DNA of 64,000 nt from Thermoproteota archaeon (GCA_027491915.1 JAOZGC010000002.1:62001-126000); one strand, 5' to 3'; shown: positions 1 through 8,983, counted from the first letter of the stretch. Numbers and translations: made by a program. The notes: generated from the letters alone by a model not told the origin.

Positions 1-117
1 CCTCCTCACCCTGACCAGGTACTTCTTCGGCCCACCTCTCCTTCGCTCGAGGACCAGCAGAGCCAGGTCTTCCTCCTTGATAGGCAATTCCCACCGCACT
101 CTCCACTTTCCTCCCAC
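1..117 (-). CDS. Unknown protein, N-terminal fragment cut by window edge
   Basis: A minus-strand open frame runs off the left edge. It starts at GTG (115-117) and gives 39 residues without a stop. The composition looks like real protein (alternating charged and hydrophobic residues, ending in a basic stretch), and no in-frame ATG lies upstream. I do not recognise the family. It diverges from the small winged-helix gene on the plus strand, with about 210 bases between them. Confidence 0.35.
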   Translation of the reverse strand, partial: MGGKWRVRWELPIKEEDLALLVLERRRGGPKKYLVRVRR

Positions 118-328
118 CCTTTTGAACTTTTCACTGCTCTCTTGACCCGCGTCCCCTACCGGGAGTTCAAACAGGCAGCCGCGCGATCAGCCCCCTCCCC
201 CGGGCGTCCATCGGCGTCGACGAGCGGCGAACCTGAAAACATTTTTATTCGCCTGCCGCCTTATGTTGGTGGGGTCCCCCTCGGTGGGCGGGCCTCTCCC
301 GGTCAGCCTCTGACTGCGATGCGGGGGA
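118..328. other. Intergenic spacer between divergent genes
   Basis: No convincing gene is seen here. An AT-rich patch near 239-250 (ATTTTTATTC in context) could be part of a promoter, but it lies about 80 bases upstream of the next start, so the link is weak. Confidence 0.3.
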
Positions 329-571
329 GTGAGTTTGAAGGTCTTGTTGGATGCCCACCTGAGGATCTTACGGAAACTCGAACGTGCCGGCGACGACGGT
401 CTGGTCGCGTCCGAACTCGTCCCGGACAGGGTGGCAAGGGATTTCGTGCTCAAATTCCTTTATTCTAACGGTCTGATAGACAGGAGGAGGAGGTTCAGAG
501 GCGAGAGGATCTTCATAACGAGTAAAGGGCTCCATCTTCTTAAGACCTTCGGCGACGGGGGCCGGATATAG
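329..571 (+). CDS. Small winged-helix-like DNA-binding protein
   Basis: An 80-residue protein starting at GTG. The order of helices (residues about 3-18, 24-32, 34-46) followed by a basic turn and a short strand with an ITSKG-type ending resembles archaeal one-domain winged-helix regulators. The spacing and final strand fit a recognition helix plus wing, but no specific family can be named. It lies 36 bases upstream of tgtA on the same strand, so the two may be cotranscribed. A role as transcription regulator is inferred from fold resemblance only. Confidence 0.55.
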   Translation: MSLKVLLDAHLRILRKLERAGDDGLVASELVPDRVARDFVLKFLYSNGLIDRRRRFRGERIFITSKGLHLLKTFGDGGRI

Positions 572-607
572 GCCCCCCTCCCCTAATTTTCTCTTCCGGG
601 GATCCGC

Positions 608-2392
608 TTGGCGCACTTCACCGTCCGCGCCAGAGACGCCGCCGCCAGGTTGGGGCGGCTATCGACCGGGCATGGTACCCTGGACACCCCCCTGCTCTAC
701 CCGGTGTACAATCCTAATCAACCGTTAGTCAGTCCGAGGGAGATGAGGGAGGCCGGCGCCCAGGCGATCATGACGAATTCCTACATCCTCTACAAGAGCG
801 GGCACCTAAGAGAGGCGGCCCTAGAGAGGGGGGTACACGGTCTCTTGGACTTCGATGGCGTGGTGGCAACCGACTCCGGGGCGTATCAGCTCTACAGGTA
901 TGGCAAGATTGACGTCTCGAACTTGGACGTGATAAGATTCCAGCATGCCATAGGGGCCGACGTGGGGAGTATAGTAGACGTTCCCATGTCCGACAGGATC
1001 GGCAGGGAGGAGGCGGAGCGGGGCGTCGCCAAGACCATAGAGGCCGCGAGAGAGTGGGCCAGCATCAGGGACGAGTTGGAGGGCACCCTCTGGATCGGAA
1101 CACCTCAGGGTTCCGTGTATCAGGACCTGGCGGAGAGGGCGGCGCGGGAACTGGCCAGCCTCCCCTTCGACTACTATGGCGTCGGCTCGCTCAAGATCGC
1201 CCTAGAGGAGTACAGGTACTCGACCCAGGTGGATCACTTTATCGCGGTTAGACGGAGGCTCCCAGCGGGGAAGCCCGTCCACTTCTGGGGGGTAGGACAC
1301 CCGTCGACCTTCGCCCTGTTCGCGGCCATGGGCGCCGACAGCTTCGACTCGGCCGCCTACGCCCTATTTGCACGGGACTTGCGCTACATGACGCCGGAGG
1401 GCACCCTTACACTCGGTGAGATAGAAGAATTTCCCTGCTCATGCCCGATATGTTCAAAATATGATCCGAAAGATCTGAAAAACATGCCAAGAGAGGAGGC
1501 CGTTCGCCTGATCGCCCTTCACAATCTGTACGTCTCCTTCTCTGAGATGAGGAGGGTGAGGGAGGCCATAAGGGGGGGTTGGCTCTGGGAACTGGTTCAG
1601 GAGAGGGTGCGCTCCCACCCGAGGCTGTTGGAGGCCTTATACAGGCTGCTCTCCGGTCACTCAGACTATCTGGAGGAGAGAGAGCCCTTCACCAAGAGGA
1701 CCGGTCTCTTCTACTCTGGGATCGAGACTGCCATGAGGCCTGAGGTCGTGAGGGCGCGGAGATTGCTCAATAGATTTGACGGGGGAAGGAAAATAAGGAT
1801 CCCCTTATTTGGGGAGGTCCCGGTCGGACTGAGGTATACCTACCCCTTCGGTCATATTTCGGCGCCCTCGTGGGATGAAAGGGGCATCTTGGATCCAGAT
1901 CCCACTGAGATTCTGACGTCGGTGCTCACGTACCAATTCGGCTCCGAGGCCAAGCTGGCCTTCTCCGATCCCAGGGTCGAGACCTCAAAATCGACCGGGA
2001 TGCCGAGGAACGTCTACGACGGGGGCGTGAGGGTTGGGATGATAAGACCTGGGGATGGGCTCTTTGTTCCCAGCATAGAGGGGGCCAAGAGGCTGCTGCG
2101 GGTCCTGCCGAGGCCCAGGGGACGGGTTGTCGTGGCCGAAGAGGCAGCCGACATGGTCTCTAGGGGAACTTCGGTCTTCACCCAGTTCGTCGAGGATGCG
2201 GATCCCTCCATTAGGCCCTACACCGAGGTTATGATCGTCGATCCGGGGGACAGGCTGTTGGCCACAGGAAAGACGATCCTGTCGGCTTTTGAGGTGCCAG
2301 AATTTCCTCCAGGGCAGGTGTTCGTCAGAGTAAGGCACCACATACTGCCTAGGAGATCCAAGAACAGGGGAGATAGTCCAGAAAAATCCTAG
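608..2392 (+). CDS. tgtA: Archaeosine tRNA-ribosyltransferase (tRNA-guanine transglycosylase, archaeal type)
   Basis: Archaeal TgtA exchanges guanine at position 15 of tRNA for preQ0, the first step of archaeosine synthesis. The 594-residue length fits the full archaeal form. The N-terminal TIM-barrel carries the nucleophile region (VATDSGAYQL, about residues 85-95) and a second aspartate region (SIVDVPMSD). A CSCPIC motif followed by a downstream histidine is the zinc site. The C-terminal about 80 residues form a PUA domain, which binds the tRNA acceptor side. The start is TTG at 608. Its 3' end overlaps the convergent dephospho-CoA kinase gene by four bases. Confidence 0.93.
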   Translation: MAHFTVRARDAAARLGRLSTGHGTLDTPLLYPVYNPNQPLVSPREMREAGAQAIMTNSYILYKSGHLREAALERGVHGLLDFDGVVATDSGAYQLYRYGKIDVSNLDVIRFQHAIGADVGSIVDVPMSDRIGREEAERGVAKTIEAAREWASIRDELEGTLWIGTPQGSVYQDLAERAARELASLPFDYYGVGSLKIALEEYRYSTQVDHFIAVRRRLPAGKPVHFWGVGHPSTFALFAAMGADSFDSAAYALFARDLRYMTPEGTLTLGEIEEFPCSCPICSKYDPKDLKNMPREEAVRLIALHNLYVSFSEMRRVREAIRGGWLWELVQERVRSHPRLLEALYRLLSGHSDYLEEREPFTKRTGLFYSGIETAMRPEVVRARRLLNRFDGGRKIRIPLFGEVPVGLRYTYPFGHISAPSWDERGILDPDPTEILTSVLTYQFGSEAKLAFSDPRVETSKSTGMPRNVYDGGVRVGMIRPGDGLFVPSIEGAKRLLRVLPRPRGRVVVAEEAADMVSRGTSVFTQFVEDADPSIRPYTEVMIVDPGDRLLATGKTILSAFEVPEFPPGQVFVRVRHHILPRRSKNRGDSPEKS

Positions 2393-2949
2393 AGGGGCAA
2401 AAAACACCTCTTAAGAAGACTCAGGGCCTCCCTTCTGACTCTCTCGTTGATCCTCAGCATAACCATTCCCATCGAGGGCTGCCCGTATGCCACCCACCAC
2501 CCATCTGGTGCCAGTATTACGGCAGGAAACCCAAGCAGATCTTCCTCCCCCTCTACTATTATACCTACCCTCTCACCGACCGAGGCTAGATCTATGGCCT
2601 CTCTCACCGCCGACCACGCTTCCCTGGTTATGGTCCCACTTGGATTGGCCACTTCTATGATCCTTCTTCCAGCGAGCAGGGTAGGAGAGGGGGAGACCGG
2701 GATCCTCCCTTCCTTAAGATCGAGTATCGCCACCCCGATCCCGAGCCCGGCGTCCGAGAGCACCCTGCTCACTCTGTCTCCCACCGATATGAGGAGACCA
2801 CCTTTCAGATCCCCCTCGCCGGGCGGCGAGGTCTTAATGGGTCCTCTGGGCCTTTTGAGGATGTCTCTGCACTCTCTACTCAATCTCAGGCTCTTCTTCA
2901 GATCTCTTGGTCCCATGAATTTTTCACCGAACTCTGGGGGACATTCCAT
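2389..2949 (-). CDS. GTP-dependent dephospho-CoA kinase (DUF359)
   Basis: This 186-residue protein matches the archaeal DUF359 family, which phosphorylates dephospho-CoA with GTP in the last step of coenzyme A synthesis. Recognisable features are the VGDRVSRVLSDAG segment, the ANPSGTIT segment and an acidic VEGEEDL motif followed by APDGWWVAYGQP. The open frame extends 21 codons further upstream, but those codons lie inside tRNA-Pro, so the ATG at 2949 was chosen; an ATG at 2916 is also possible. It is convergent with tgtA. Confidence 0.88.
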   Translation of the reverse strand: MECPPEFGEKFMGPRDLKKSLRLSRECRDILKRPRGPIKTSPPGEGDLKGGLLISVGDRVSRVLSDAGLGIGVAILDLKEGRIPVSPSPTLLAGRRIIEVANPSGTITREAWSAVREAIDLASVGERVGIIVEGEEDLLGFPAVILAPDGWWVAYGQPSMGMVMLRINERVRREALSLLKRCFLPL

Positions 2950-2962
2950 CCGCCTAATTTGG

Positions 2963-3038
2963 TGGGGCCGCCGGGATTTGAACCCGGGACCACCGGCGCC
3001 CCAGGCCGGCATCCTAAACCATGCTAGACCACGGCCCC
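2963..3038 (-). tRNA. tRNA-Pro(GGG)
   Basis: The cloverleaf folds with acceptor GGGGCCG/CGGCCCC, anticodon stem CCGGC/GCCGG around loop CTGGGGC (anticodon GGG) and T arm CCGGG-TTCAAAT-CCCGG. Discriminator A is followed by an encoded CCA (2962-2960). There is no intron. A TATA-like stretch (ttataatcgc, about 3061) lies just upstream on this strand. Confidence 0.95.
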
Positions 3039-3156
3039 GGAGAGCGATTGGGTCGACGACTTATAATCGCACCGCACCGCGCCGGCCCCGTCTCGATCCC
3101 CGAAACTATTCCAACCCACCAGTGATAGAACCTCTCCCTCCAAGATCGCGGCCGGG

Positions 3157-4569
3157 ATGAGCGCCGACCTCGCGCTGGTGGAGGAGATGACGAATGAGTT
3201 CCTTCGTACCCTGTCGGCGGCCTCCATCCCACCGGAATGGAAGCTCTCTCTGATCGCAGATCCCTGGGGTTCCTACGATAGGTTCAGGAAAAAGCGTCCC
3301 CGCGACTTCCTGAACATGCCCATCCCTCCTAGGATCAACAGACCGCCAGGTTGCGGCGGAGAAGATGGAGCCCCCTTTTCTTGGAGACCCTCAGAAGGGA
3401 AATCGGTACTCTTCCTACCCCGATCACTGTGCGTCGGGGCAGTGATACTCGTCAAGTTCTTGGCCGCAAAATTGGAGGGGAACTATCCGGATCCAGAAAC
3501 CAGGGATTTAACCGAGGTGTTGAACTACAGGGAGAGGTTAGCCCGTGAAATGCTCAGGTCGTGGGGTCTCCCCAGAGATGAAGGGCTCATAAGGGAGGGC
3601 GTTCTGAGGAGCACCAAGCTCTGGCCCTTTTTGGCCATCCTGTTGGACGATAGGGTCACCGAGGTATACGCGTCCGTCGGGAGGTCTCCGGTGATAGATC
3701 ACCTAGACCTCGGTAGGAGGGAGGTCGCGAACCTGAAATTCGATGACGCCGCCTTCTTCAAGCTGAAGACGATCGCAGACTCCTCTCCCTTCACGATCTT
3801 GGATCAACTGCACCCCTCAGCCAAGGTTGATCTGGGCGTTGGGAACATCAGGGCTAGAATCTCGTTGGATATGGATCCTTTCTCCCCACCTTCGGTCGAC
3901 ATTAGAAACCTCTCCGCCCTGCGATCTCTCTCAATACCAAGGCTGATATCCGGCGGCTATCTGGATCCGAGAGACGCTTCAGAGTTGATCAGGGGGCTCG
4001 TGGTGGGTAGGCCGACTCTGGTAGTCGGCCCCACCGGTTCTGGAAAGACGACCCTGTGCAACGCCATCCTCTCCTGCTTACCTCCGGGCTGGAGGGTGTT
4101 GAGCGTCGAGCTGGTTCGAGAGATAGAGGATAAGGAAAATCACGGTCTCATGCACCAGAGGTTCGTGGCCAAGAACAGGTCGAAGGAAGATATCCTCATA
4201 GACCTGCTGCACAGGAACCCAGATCTAGCTTTCATGGGGGAGATACTCGACAAGTCTCATGCCGAGGCCTTCGCCTCGGCGGCCGACGCTGGCCTGAGGA
4301 CGCTGGCCACCACGCACGCCAGGGATCCGGATTCTCTACTTAGGCGGTGGAAGAGGTGGCACCTGGCCGAAACGGTTCTGGAATCCAACTTGGCTATCAT
4401 GGGCAGAAATCGGGCTTTATTAGGGATATTCCGCTTTAAATCTGACAAGTTTATCAGGATAAGGGCGGCTCGCGACGAACTCTCGGACATCCTCTCCAGT
4501 CTCCCCGGGCACCTGACCAACAGGGAAACCGCCGAGGCGCTGATCGGGTATTGGAGGAGGCAAAAATGA
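3157..4569 (+). CDS. Type II/IV secretion-family ATPase (pilus or archaellum assembly, FlaI/GspE/TadA-like)
   Basis: This 470-residue protein is a GspE-superfamily hexameric ATPase, expected to power assembly of the pilus encoded next to it. A Walker A motif (GPTGSGKTT) sits near residue 291. It is followed by an Asp-box-like stretch (VELVREIED), a Walker B-type segment (NPDLAFMGEI) and a His-box-type LATTHA motif. The N-terminal about 270 residues match the variable N domain of this family. Its stop overlaps the start of the platform gene (ATGA), so the two are translationally coupled. Confidence 0.9.
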   Translation: MSADLALVEEMTNEFLRTLSAASIPPEWKLSLIADPWGSYDRFRKKRPRDFLNMPIPPRINRPPGCGGEDGAPFSWRPSEGKSVLFLPRSLCVGAVILVKFLAAKLEGNYPDPETRDLTEVLNYRERLAREMLRSWGLPRDEGLIREGVLRSTKLWPFLAILLDDRVTEVYASVGRSPVIDHLDLGRREVANLKFDDAAFFKLKTIADSSPFTILDQLHPSAKVDLGVGNIRARISLDMDPFSPPSVDIRNLSALRSLSIPRLISGGYLDPRDASELIRGLVVGRPTLVVGPTGSGKTTLCNAILSCLPPGWRVLSVELVREIEDKENHGLMHQRFVAKNRSKEDILIDLLHRNPDLAFMGEILDKSHAEAFASAADAGLRTLATTHARDPDSLLRRWKRWHLAETVLESNLAIMGRNRALLGIFRFKSDKFIRIRAARDELSDILSSLPGHLTNRETAEALIGYWRRQK

Positions 4570-5596
4570 ACAGGTGGCCCCCCAAAATAAAAAAAGAACT
4601 TTCAGAGGTGAAATCAGCCTATGGGTTAACGGTCGGTAGACAGATTTCCCTGATAGCTTCCCTCTACTCCTCTTCTAGGGCGGCCGACAGTCCGCTGAGG
4701 GAAACGCTGAATAGGTTGAGGATGGCATATCTGGTAGAGGGCACCATTCCGAGGGACCTCCTCCAGCGAATTCCCCTAGGTCTGCTCGGCCAGCTCTCGA
4801 CCGCCTACTCCGGTGTCTCGGTAGGGCTATATTCCGGCCTGCTGGCCTCGCTCAGATCTTATCTGAGAGAATTGGAGACCCGCCTGGGATTGATCATAAC
4901 TGGGGGTTTCGGGGGCCTTATCTTCCTGACTTCCTTGGGTGCCGTGGGCCTGATCCCGAGGATACTTTTCGTTGCGTTGGCCACCCTCTTCTCTCTTGCG
5001 TTCCTCCTCTTGAAATGGGAGGAGATAGGTCTTCCACCTGGGGGGATCCGAGCATCCTTGAAGATCTCGCCGAGGCGATTTCCGCTGGCGAGTCTCCGGT
5101 CAGGAGGATCCTCTCATCCGAGGGCTGGGATCCTATCACCTTCACGATCTCGGAGGCTTCCATCACTTCTGGGGATGTCATATCCAATTTCTCCTCGAGA
5201 TTCGGCGGGTTCTCGGGTCTTATCGAGGTGGAGGCGTCCGCGGTGCATAACGAAAAAACTCCAACTATATTGATAGAAACGGCTAAAATATTAAGAGAAT
5301 TTGGGGCGATAGAGCGGGAGGCGCAGGGAATACTCAGGGTAAAAAGATCCGTGTTCAGAGTAGTGTCCCTGCTCTCTGGATTCATACTCGCCGAGGTAAT
5401 CAGAGCCGGTCAGATCGTTGGTTCCTCACTTGGCGTCTCAGACGGAGGCTCGGAGTGGATGATACCGCCTCTGATTGGTGTGGAGATCTCGGTCCTCCTT
5501 TCTGCCGCCCGAGCCCTAGACGACTCTCCTCTGTGGGCCGCCCTAGCGTTGATACCGACTATCCTGATCCTGATAGCGTCCGGGTCAACATTATGA
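4566..5596 (+). CDS. TadC/FlaJ-like pilus platform membrane protein, interrupted by a frameshift
   Basis: Two overlapping frames together encode one T2SS-F-type platform protein. The first frame has a soluble about 100-residue head and two membrane spans (near 4880-5010). It then turns into arginine/serine-rich nonsense after 5046. The second frame continues smoothly as a soluble domain (LEDLAEAIS) and three further hydrophobic spans to 5596. Adding one G to the six-G run at 5040-5045 joins them as LPPGG-DPSILEDL. The ATG at 4566 overlaps the ATPase stop and has a good ribosome-binding site (ggaggaggc). The shift may be an assembly error, a real mutation or recoding. Confidence 0.8.
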
Positions 5597-5967
5597 TTGG
5601 ACCGCCCCTGGCAGCAGCCGAAGGGGTCATCGCCGCTCTGTTGGACATTAAGACTGGAAAGATAAATAACAAATTCATTTTAGTGGCCATATTATTAAAC
5701 CTATTTTCTTATCATATAGATGAACCAAACATCGTACCAAATATAATATATTGGATCTTAATGGCGATCATCCTGTCAAAATTTAAATTTTCTTGGGGAG
5801 ACATAAAATACGCCTTTCTCTATACACTGATCCTGGATCCCAGATCATATTTCCTCTGGATCGACCTGGTGCTCTTCGGCTCGCTCTTGACGGGATCCCT
5901 CTTTCGGAAGGTCTCCTTTCCAGTGGTCGGGTTGGTGAGCTTCTTCGCCCTCCAGCTCCTCGATTGA
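5593..5967 (+). CDS. Short A24-family prepilin peptidase-like protein
   Basis: This 124-residue, multi-span membrane protein carries the two aspartate motifs of A24 signal peptidases: LLDIKTGKINN near residue 20 (like the D-x-x-x-x-x-IPN motif) and SWGDIK near residue 71 (like GxGD). It should cleave the class III signal peptide of the adjacent pilin. The ATG at 5593 overlaps the platform stop (ATGA); a longer upstream frame is only the shadow of that gene. It is shorter than typical FlaK or PibD enzymes and lower in GC than its neighbours. Confidence 0.72.
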   Translation: MIGPPLAAAEGVIAALLDIKTGKINNKFILVAILLNLFSYHIDEPNIVPNIIYWILMAIILSKFKFSWGDIKYAFLYTLILDPRSYFLWIDLVLFGSLLTGSLFRKVSFPVVGLVSFFALQLLD

Positions 5968-6034
5968 CATTTTCTCGTCGGGAAAAATATTCTGACCACA
6001 ACCTGAGATATTCCCCCCAGGGAATTATTGGACG

Positions 6035-6310
6035 ATGAGAATGGGGTCGCGTCTTGTGGAGAAGCTGCAGGAGATGCTGAGAGACGAGAGGGGGGTGACA
6101 GAGGTCCTAGATGAGGCCCTCTTGGTGGCCCTGGGGATAGCCCTATTCATAGGAGTCATAGTGTCACCCATATCCGGGATCTTTGACTTCATATGGAATC
6201 TGCCGGATATAACTGAGCAGGGATTTCAGGCCTTTGTGGATCAACTATCAAAATTAACTCAGGCTTCTGGCCTATTCCCCCACATTCTCTCCCCTCTATC
6301 CCCCTATTGA
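6035..6310 (+). CDS. Pilin-like protein with class III signal peptide
   Basis: A 91-residue protein with a charged N terminus ending in DERG, directly followed by VTEV and a hydrophobic helix (LLVALGIALFIGVIV). This is the layout of an archaeal type IV pilin, with likely cleavage after the glycine. The remaining about 45 residues are amphipathic with few motifs. Its place right after ATPase, platform and peptidase supports the role. An ATG six bases further in (6041) is an alternative start. Confidence 0.72.
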   Translation: MRMGSRLVEKLQEMLRDERGVTEVLDEALLVALGIALFIGVIVSPISGIFDFIWNLPDITEQGFQAFVDQLSKLTQASGLFPHILSPLSPY

Positions 6311-6350
6311 ATGCTAAAATTAATATCTCCCCCGAACATGTGAGACGATC

Positions 6351-7055
6351 GTGAGACCGACCCTGTCCGTGGTGATACCCACCTACAACGAGGAGCTCAT
6401 CCTGGCCAGGTGCCTTGCCGCCCTGAGGAATCAGGACGTCCAGATGGAGATCTTGGTAGTCGATGGAGGGAGCTCTGATTCCACCGTCGATGTCGCCGCG
6501 AAGTGGGCCGATGAGGTCATAGTCTCCCGAGAGGCCGATTCTCCCGCCGCCGCCAGAAACATGGGGGCCGAGGCGGCGTCCGGGGACGTGATAGCCTTCG
6601 TGGACGCTGACACCGTCGTGGCCGAAGGTTGGGCCCAGGCAATCTTGGGCGACTTCTCCGACGAATCGGTGGTTGGCGTCACCGGGCCGGTTCTCCCCCT
6701 ATCGCCTGCGAGCTTTTGGGAGGTGTTAGGTCACCTGCTCTCATACGACATCTTCGTCAGACTCACCATGCTCGTCGGAAGGGCCCACATGCTGGGATTG
6801 AACGTCGCTTACAGGAGGGACTTCTTCCTTGACGTGGGGGGTTTCCCCCCATTCGATCTGTCGGAGGACGTGATGCTGTCGTCGATCGTCTCGAAGATCG
6901 GCAAGGTATTATTCGACCGGAGAATGGTCGCTTATACCTCTCCCAGGCGCCTCAGGAAGATGGGGGTGGGTTGGTCCTCCTACTACCTCTTCTTCAACGG
7001 TCTCAAGACGCTGGCGGGCCTCAAGCCGGAGGACTACTACCCGAAGGTCAGGTGA
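6351..7055 (+). CDS. Family 2 glycosyltransferase
   Basis: A GT-A fold enzyme of 234 residues. The N terminus has VVIPTYNEE and VVDGGSSDST, the nucleotide-sugar binding strands. The metal-binding DxD is FVDADT near residue 85. A LSEDVML motif near residue 180 supplies the ED acid/base region. No large membrane domain is present, only a weak hydrophobic stretch in the middle. The start is GTG at 6351, with an AT-rich promoter-like stretch near 6313-6325. Substrate unknown; pilin or surface glycan modification is a guess from the neighbours. Confidence 0.85.
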   Translation: MRPTLSVVIPTYNEELILARCLAALRNQDVQMEILVVDGGSSDSTVDVAAKWADEVIVSREADSPAAARNMGAEAASGDVIAFVDADTVVAEGWAQAILGDFSDESVVGVTGPVLPLSPASFWEVLGHLLSYDIFVRLTMLVGRAHMLGLNVAYRRDFFLDVGGFPPFDLSEDVMLSSIVSKIGKVLFDRRMVAYTSPRRLRKMGVGWSSYYLFFNGLKTLAGLKPEDYYPKVR

Positions 7056-7080
7056 GGGCTTATTTAAGCAATCCGCAAAT

Positions 7081-7088
7081 TTTATATA
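7081..7088 (+). promoter_or_regulatory. TATA box for tfb
   Basis: TTTATATA lies about 31-38 bases upstream of the tfb start codon, preceded by an A-rich stretch. This fits an archaeal TATA box with a very short leader. Confidence 0.6.
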
Positions 7089-7118
7089 TCGGCTAATGCG
7101 ATCTAGATCTGGAGACTT

Positions 7119-8108
7119 TTGGGGGGAATCGAGACGGAAGAGGGCGAGGGTGGTGCCGACCGGAGAGAGGGAGGACCACTGTCTCCGGAGGTTCTGTCTT
7201 GTCCCAGGTGTGGGAGCACCGAGATAATCCACGACCCCGAGACGGGGGAGATGTTCTGCGCCAGCTGCGGATTCGTGTTGAGGACCGGGCTGCCCGACTC
7301 TAGCAAGGATTGGAGGGCCTTCGACGTTGACGAGTACATGAACAGGGCGCACACCGGCGCGCCGGTGACGCCGACCAGGCCGGGTTATGGCCTAGATACC
7401 GACATAATGATGACCAGCGGCGGCCTCAGCCGCAAGACCATCCAAATACTCCGGAGAACCCACAGGCACGTGAGCGACCCGAAGGAGAAGACCATAGAAC
7501 CGGCACTCAGGAAGATAAGGCAGGCGGCCGAATCCCTCAAGCTCCCTCCCGAGACCGTCCAAGACGCGGCGATGCTCTACAGGGCGGCGGCCAGGGCCGG
7601 GCTGGTTAAGGGGAGGAGCATGGACGCCATGGTCGCGGCGGTGCTCTACGCTTCCTGCAGGAGGACGGAGATACCCAGGACCTTGGAGGAGGTGGCCTCC
7701 CTCTTCAACCTGAAGGAGAAGGAGGTGGGCCGGAACTTCAGGTTCCTCTTCAGGAAGCTCGGGATCCAGATACCCCCTCCCAAGCCGGAGAATTTCGTCT
7801 ACACCATCTGCGCCAACCTCGGTCTCTCCGAGAGGATCGCCACGCAGGCTGTCCGCATACTGAAGCTCTCCAGGGAGAAGGGGGCCATAATGGGAAGGGA
7901 GCCTGTCGGGGTGGCGGCCGCCGCCATATACATGGCCAGTCAACAGTTCGGCGAGCACAGAACGCAGAGGGAGCTGGCCCAGGCAGCCGGGGTAACAGAG
8001 GTCACCGTCAGGAACAGGTACAAGGAGCTCATGAAGAAGATAGGTCACCTGATAGCGGAGGAGAGGGAGGAGACCATAGAGGGAGGAGGGGAATCCCGGG
8101 AGCGGTGA
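7119..8108 (+). CDS. tfb: Transcription initiation factor B (TFB)
   Basis: TFB bridges TBP-bound promoter DNA to RNA polymerase. The 329-residue protein has an N-terminal zinc ribbon (CPRCGS...CASCG, residues about 28-50), a B-reader/linker stretch, and two cyclin folds ending in a helix-turn-helix (TQRELAQAAGVTEVTVRNR). Start is TTG at 7119, about 30 bases after a TATA box, so the transcript is nearly leaderless. An acidic, glycine-rich stretch precedes the zinc ribbon. TBP lies about 900 bases downstream, with rpoP between them. Confidence 0.95.
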   Translation: MGGIETEEGEGGADRREGGPLSPEVLSCPRCGSTEIIHDPETGEMFCASCGFVLRTGLPDSSKDWRAFDVDEYMNRAHTGAPVTPTRPGYGLDTDIMMTSGGLSRKTIQILRRTHRHVSDPKEKTIEPALRKIRQAAESLKLPPETVQDAAMLYRAAARAGLVKGRSMDAMVAAVLYASCRRTEIPRTLEEVASLFNLKEKEVGRNFRFLFRKLGIQIPPPKPENFVYTICANLGLSERIATQAVRILKLSREKGAIMGREPVGVAAAAIYMASQQFGEHRTQRELAQAAGVTEVTVRNRYKELMKKIGHLIAEEREETIEGGGESRER

Positions 8109-8171
8109 AGGGAGGCTAAGATGAAGGAGGATGGAGGGCGGCGCGGGTAGAGGAAAGCGGGAGGGGATCTC

Positions 8172-8318
8172 GTGTACGTCTGCGTGAGGTGCGGCTACGT
8201 CTTCACCAAGGAGGAGATGGAGGAGTTCTTCAGGCGGGACTTCAAGTGTCCCAGGTGCGGCTATAGAATCCTGAGGAAGGTCAGGAAGGAGGTCCCCAAG
8301 AGGGTGAAGGCCGTCTGA
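8172..8318 (+). CDS. rpoP: RNA polymerase subunit P (RpoP/Rpb12)
   Basis: This 48-residue gene encodes the small zinc-binding RNA polymerase subunit. It starts at GTG and has CVRCGY near residue 4 and CPRCGYRIL near residue 27, spaced as in RpoP, then a basic C terminus. A purine-rich ribosome-binding stretch (gaggggat) precedes the start. It lies 63 bases after tfb and 22 before the signal peptidase gene, probably in one transcript. Confidence 0.92.
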   Translation: MYVCVRCGYVFTKEEMEEFFRRDFKCPRCGYRILRKVRKEVPKRVKAV

Positions 8319-8340
8319 GTCCCGTCTCCGGGGGACCGCC

Positions 8341-8901
8341 ATGAAGATAGGAGGGTTTGCAAAAGAACTGTACTTTCTGGCCATAATTTTTATAGTATTT
8401 TATGTAACTTTCAATATATTGATGCCATTTTTCCTCGGTGTCGACAACCCAATAGCCACTGTCAACGGACCCTCCATGGAACCCACTTTCCACGACGGAG
8501 ACCTGGTGATACTGGCTGGCGTCCGACCGGAGGACATAAAGGTGGGCGACGTGATCGTCTACTCGGCCAGCTGGGCCGGGGGAGAGGACGTCATACACAG
8601 GGTGGTCTCGATAGAGGAGAGAGGTGGAACTTACCTTTTCAGGGTTCAGGGAGACAACAGGGAGACCAATCCCGTCCCAGATCCGGGTTACGTCACCCCC
8701 GACGAGATAAGAGGAAAGGTTATTGTTGGGGGAATCCCCATGGCCGGGAGGCTGCTCTCCATCGTTCAGAGTCTTCCCGGCAGGGTGACCGTGATGGCCC
8801 TCTTGGCCTCCCTGCTGATAAAGGATTACGTCGATTACAAGAGGAAGTCCGAATCGGGCGGCCCTCGGGACGCGGGAGAACCAACCCTACTGGAATCTTG
8901 A
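8341..8901 (+). CDS. Signal peptidase I (archaeal S26B type)
   Basis: A 186-residue membrane peptidase that removes signal peptides from secreted proteins. One N-terminal membrane span (residues about 10-32) precedes the catalytic serine in NGPSMEPT. The archaeal-type histidine is in VIHRVV and the conserved GDN motif follows. A second hydrophobic segment near residues 150-160 may anchor the C terminus. The first 100 bases are AT-rich compared with the rest. Confidence 0.92.
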   Translation: MKIGGFAKELYFLAIIFIVFYVTFNILMPFFLGVDNPIATVNGPSMEPTFHDGDLVILAGVRPEDIKVGDVIVYSASWAGGEDVIHRVVSIEERGGTYLFRVQGDNRETNPVPDPGYVTPDEIRGKVIVGGIPMAGRLLSIVQSLPGRVTVMALLASLLIKDYVDYKRKSESGGPRDAGEPTLLES

Positions 8902-8943
8902 GGGGGCGAATTCCGTTCTGGGGATCTCCCCCACGGACGGGGA

Positions 8944-8953
8944 TTTATATATA
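8944..8953 (+). promoter_or_regulatory. TATA box for tbp
   Basis: TTTATATATA lies about 31-40 bases upstream of the TTG start of tbp, the expected place for an archaeal TATA box with a short leader. Confidence 0.65.
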
Positions 8954-8983
8954 CTCCCAAATATAAAGACCAGGTCGGTCAAC

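Noticed and set aside
5455-5592. Upstream part of the prepilin peptidase frame
   Set aside because: It overlaps the C-terminal membrane part of the platform protein in another frame; the ATGA junction gives the natural start.
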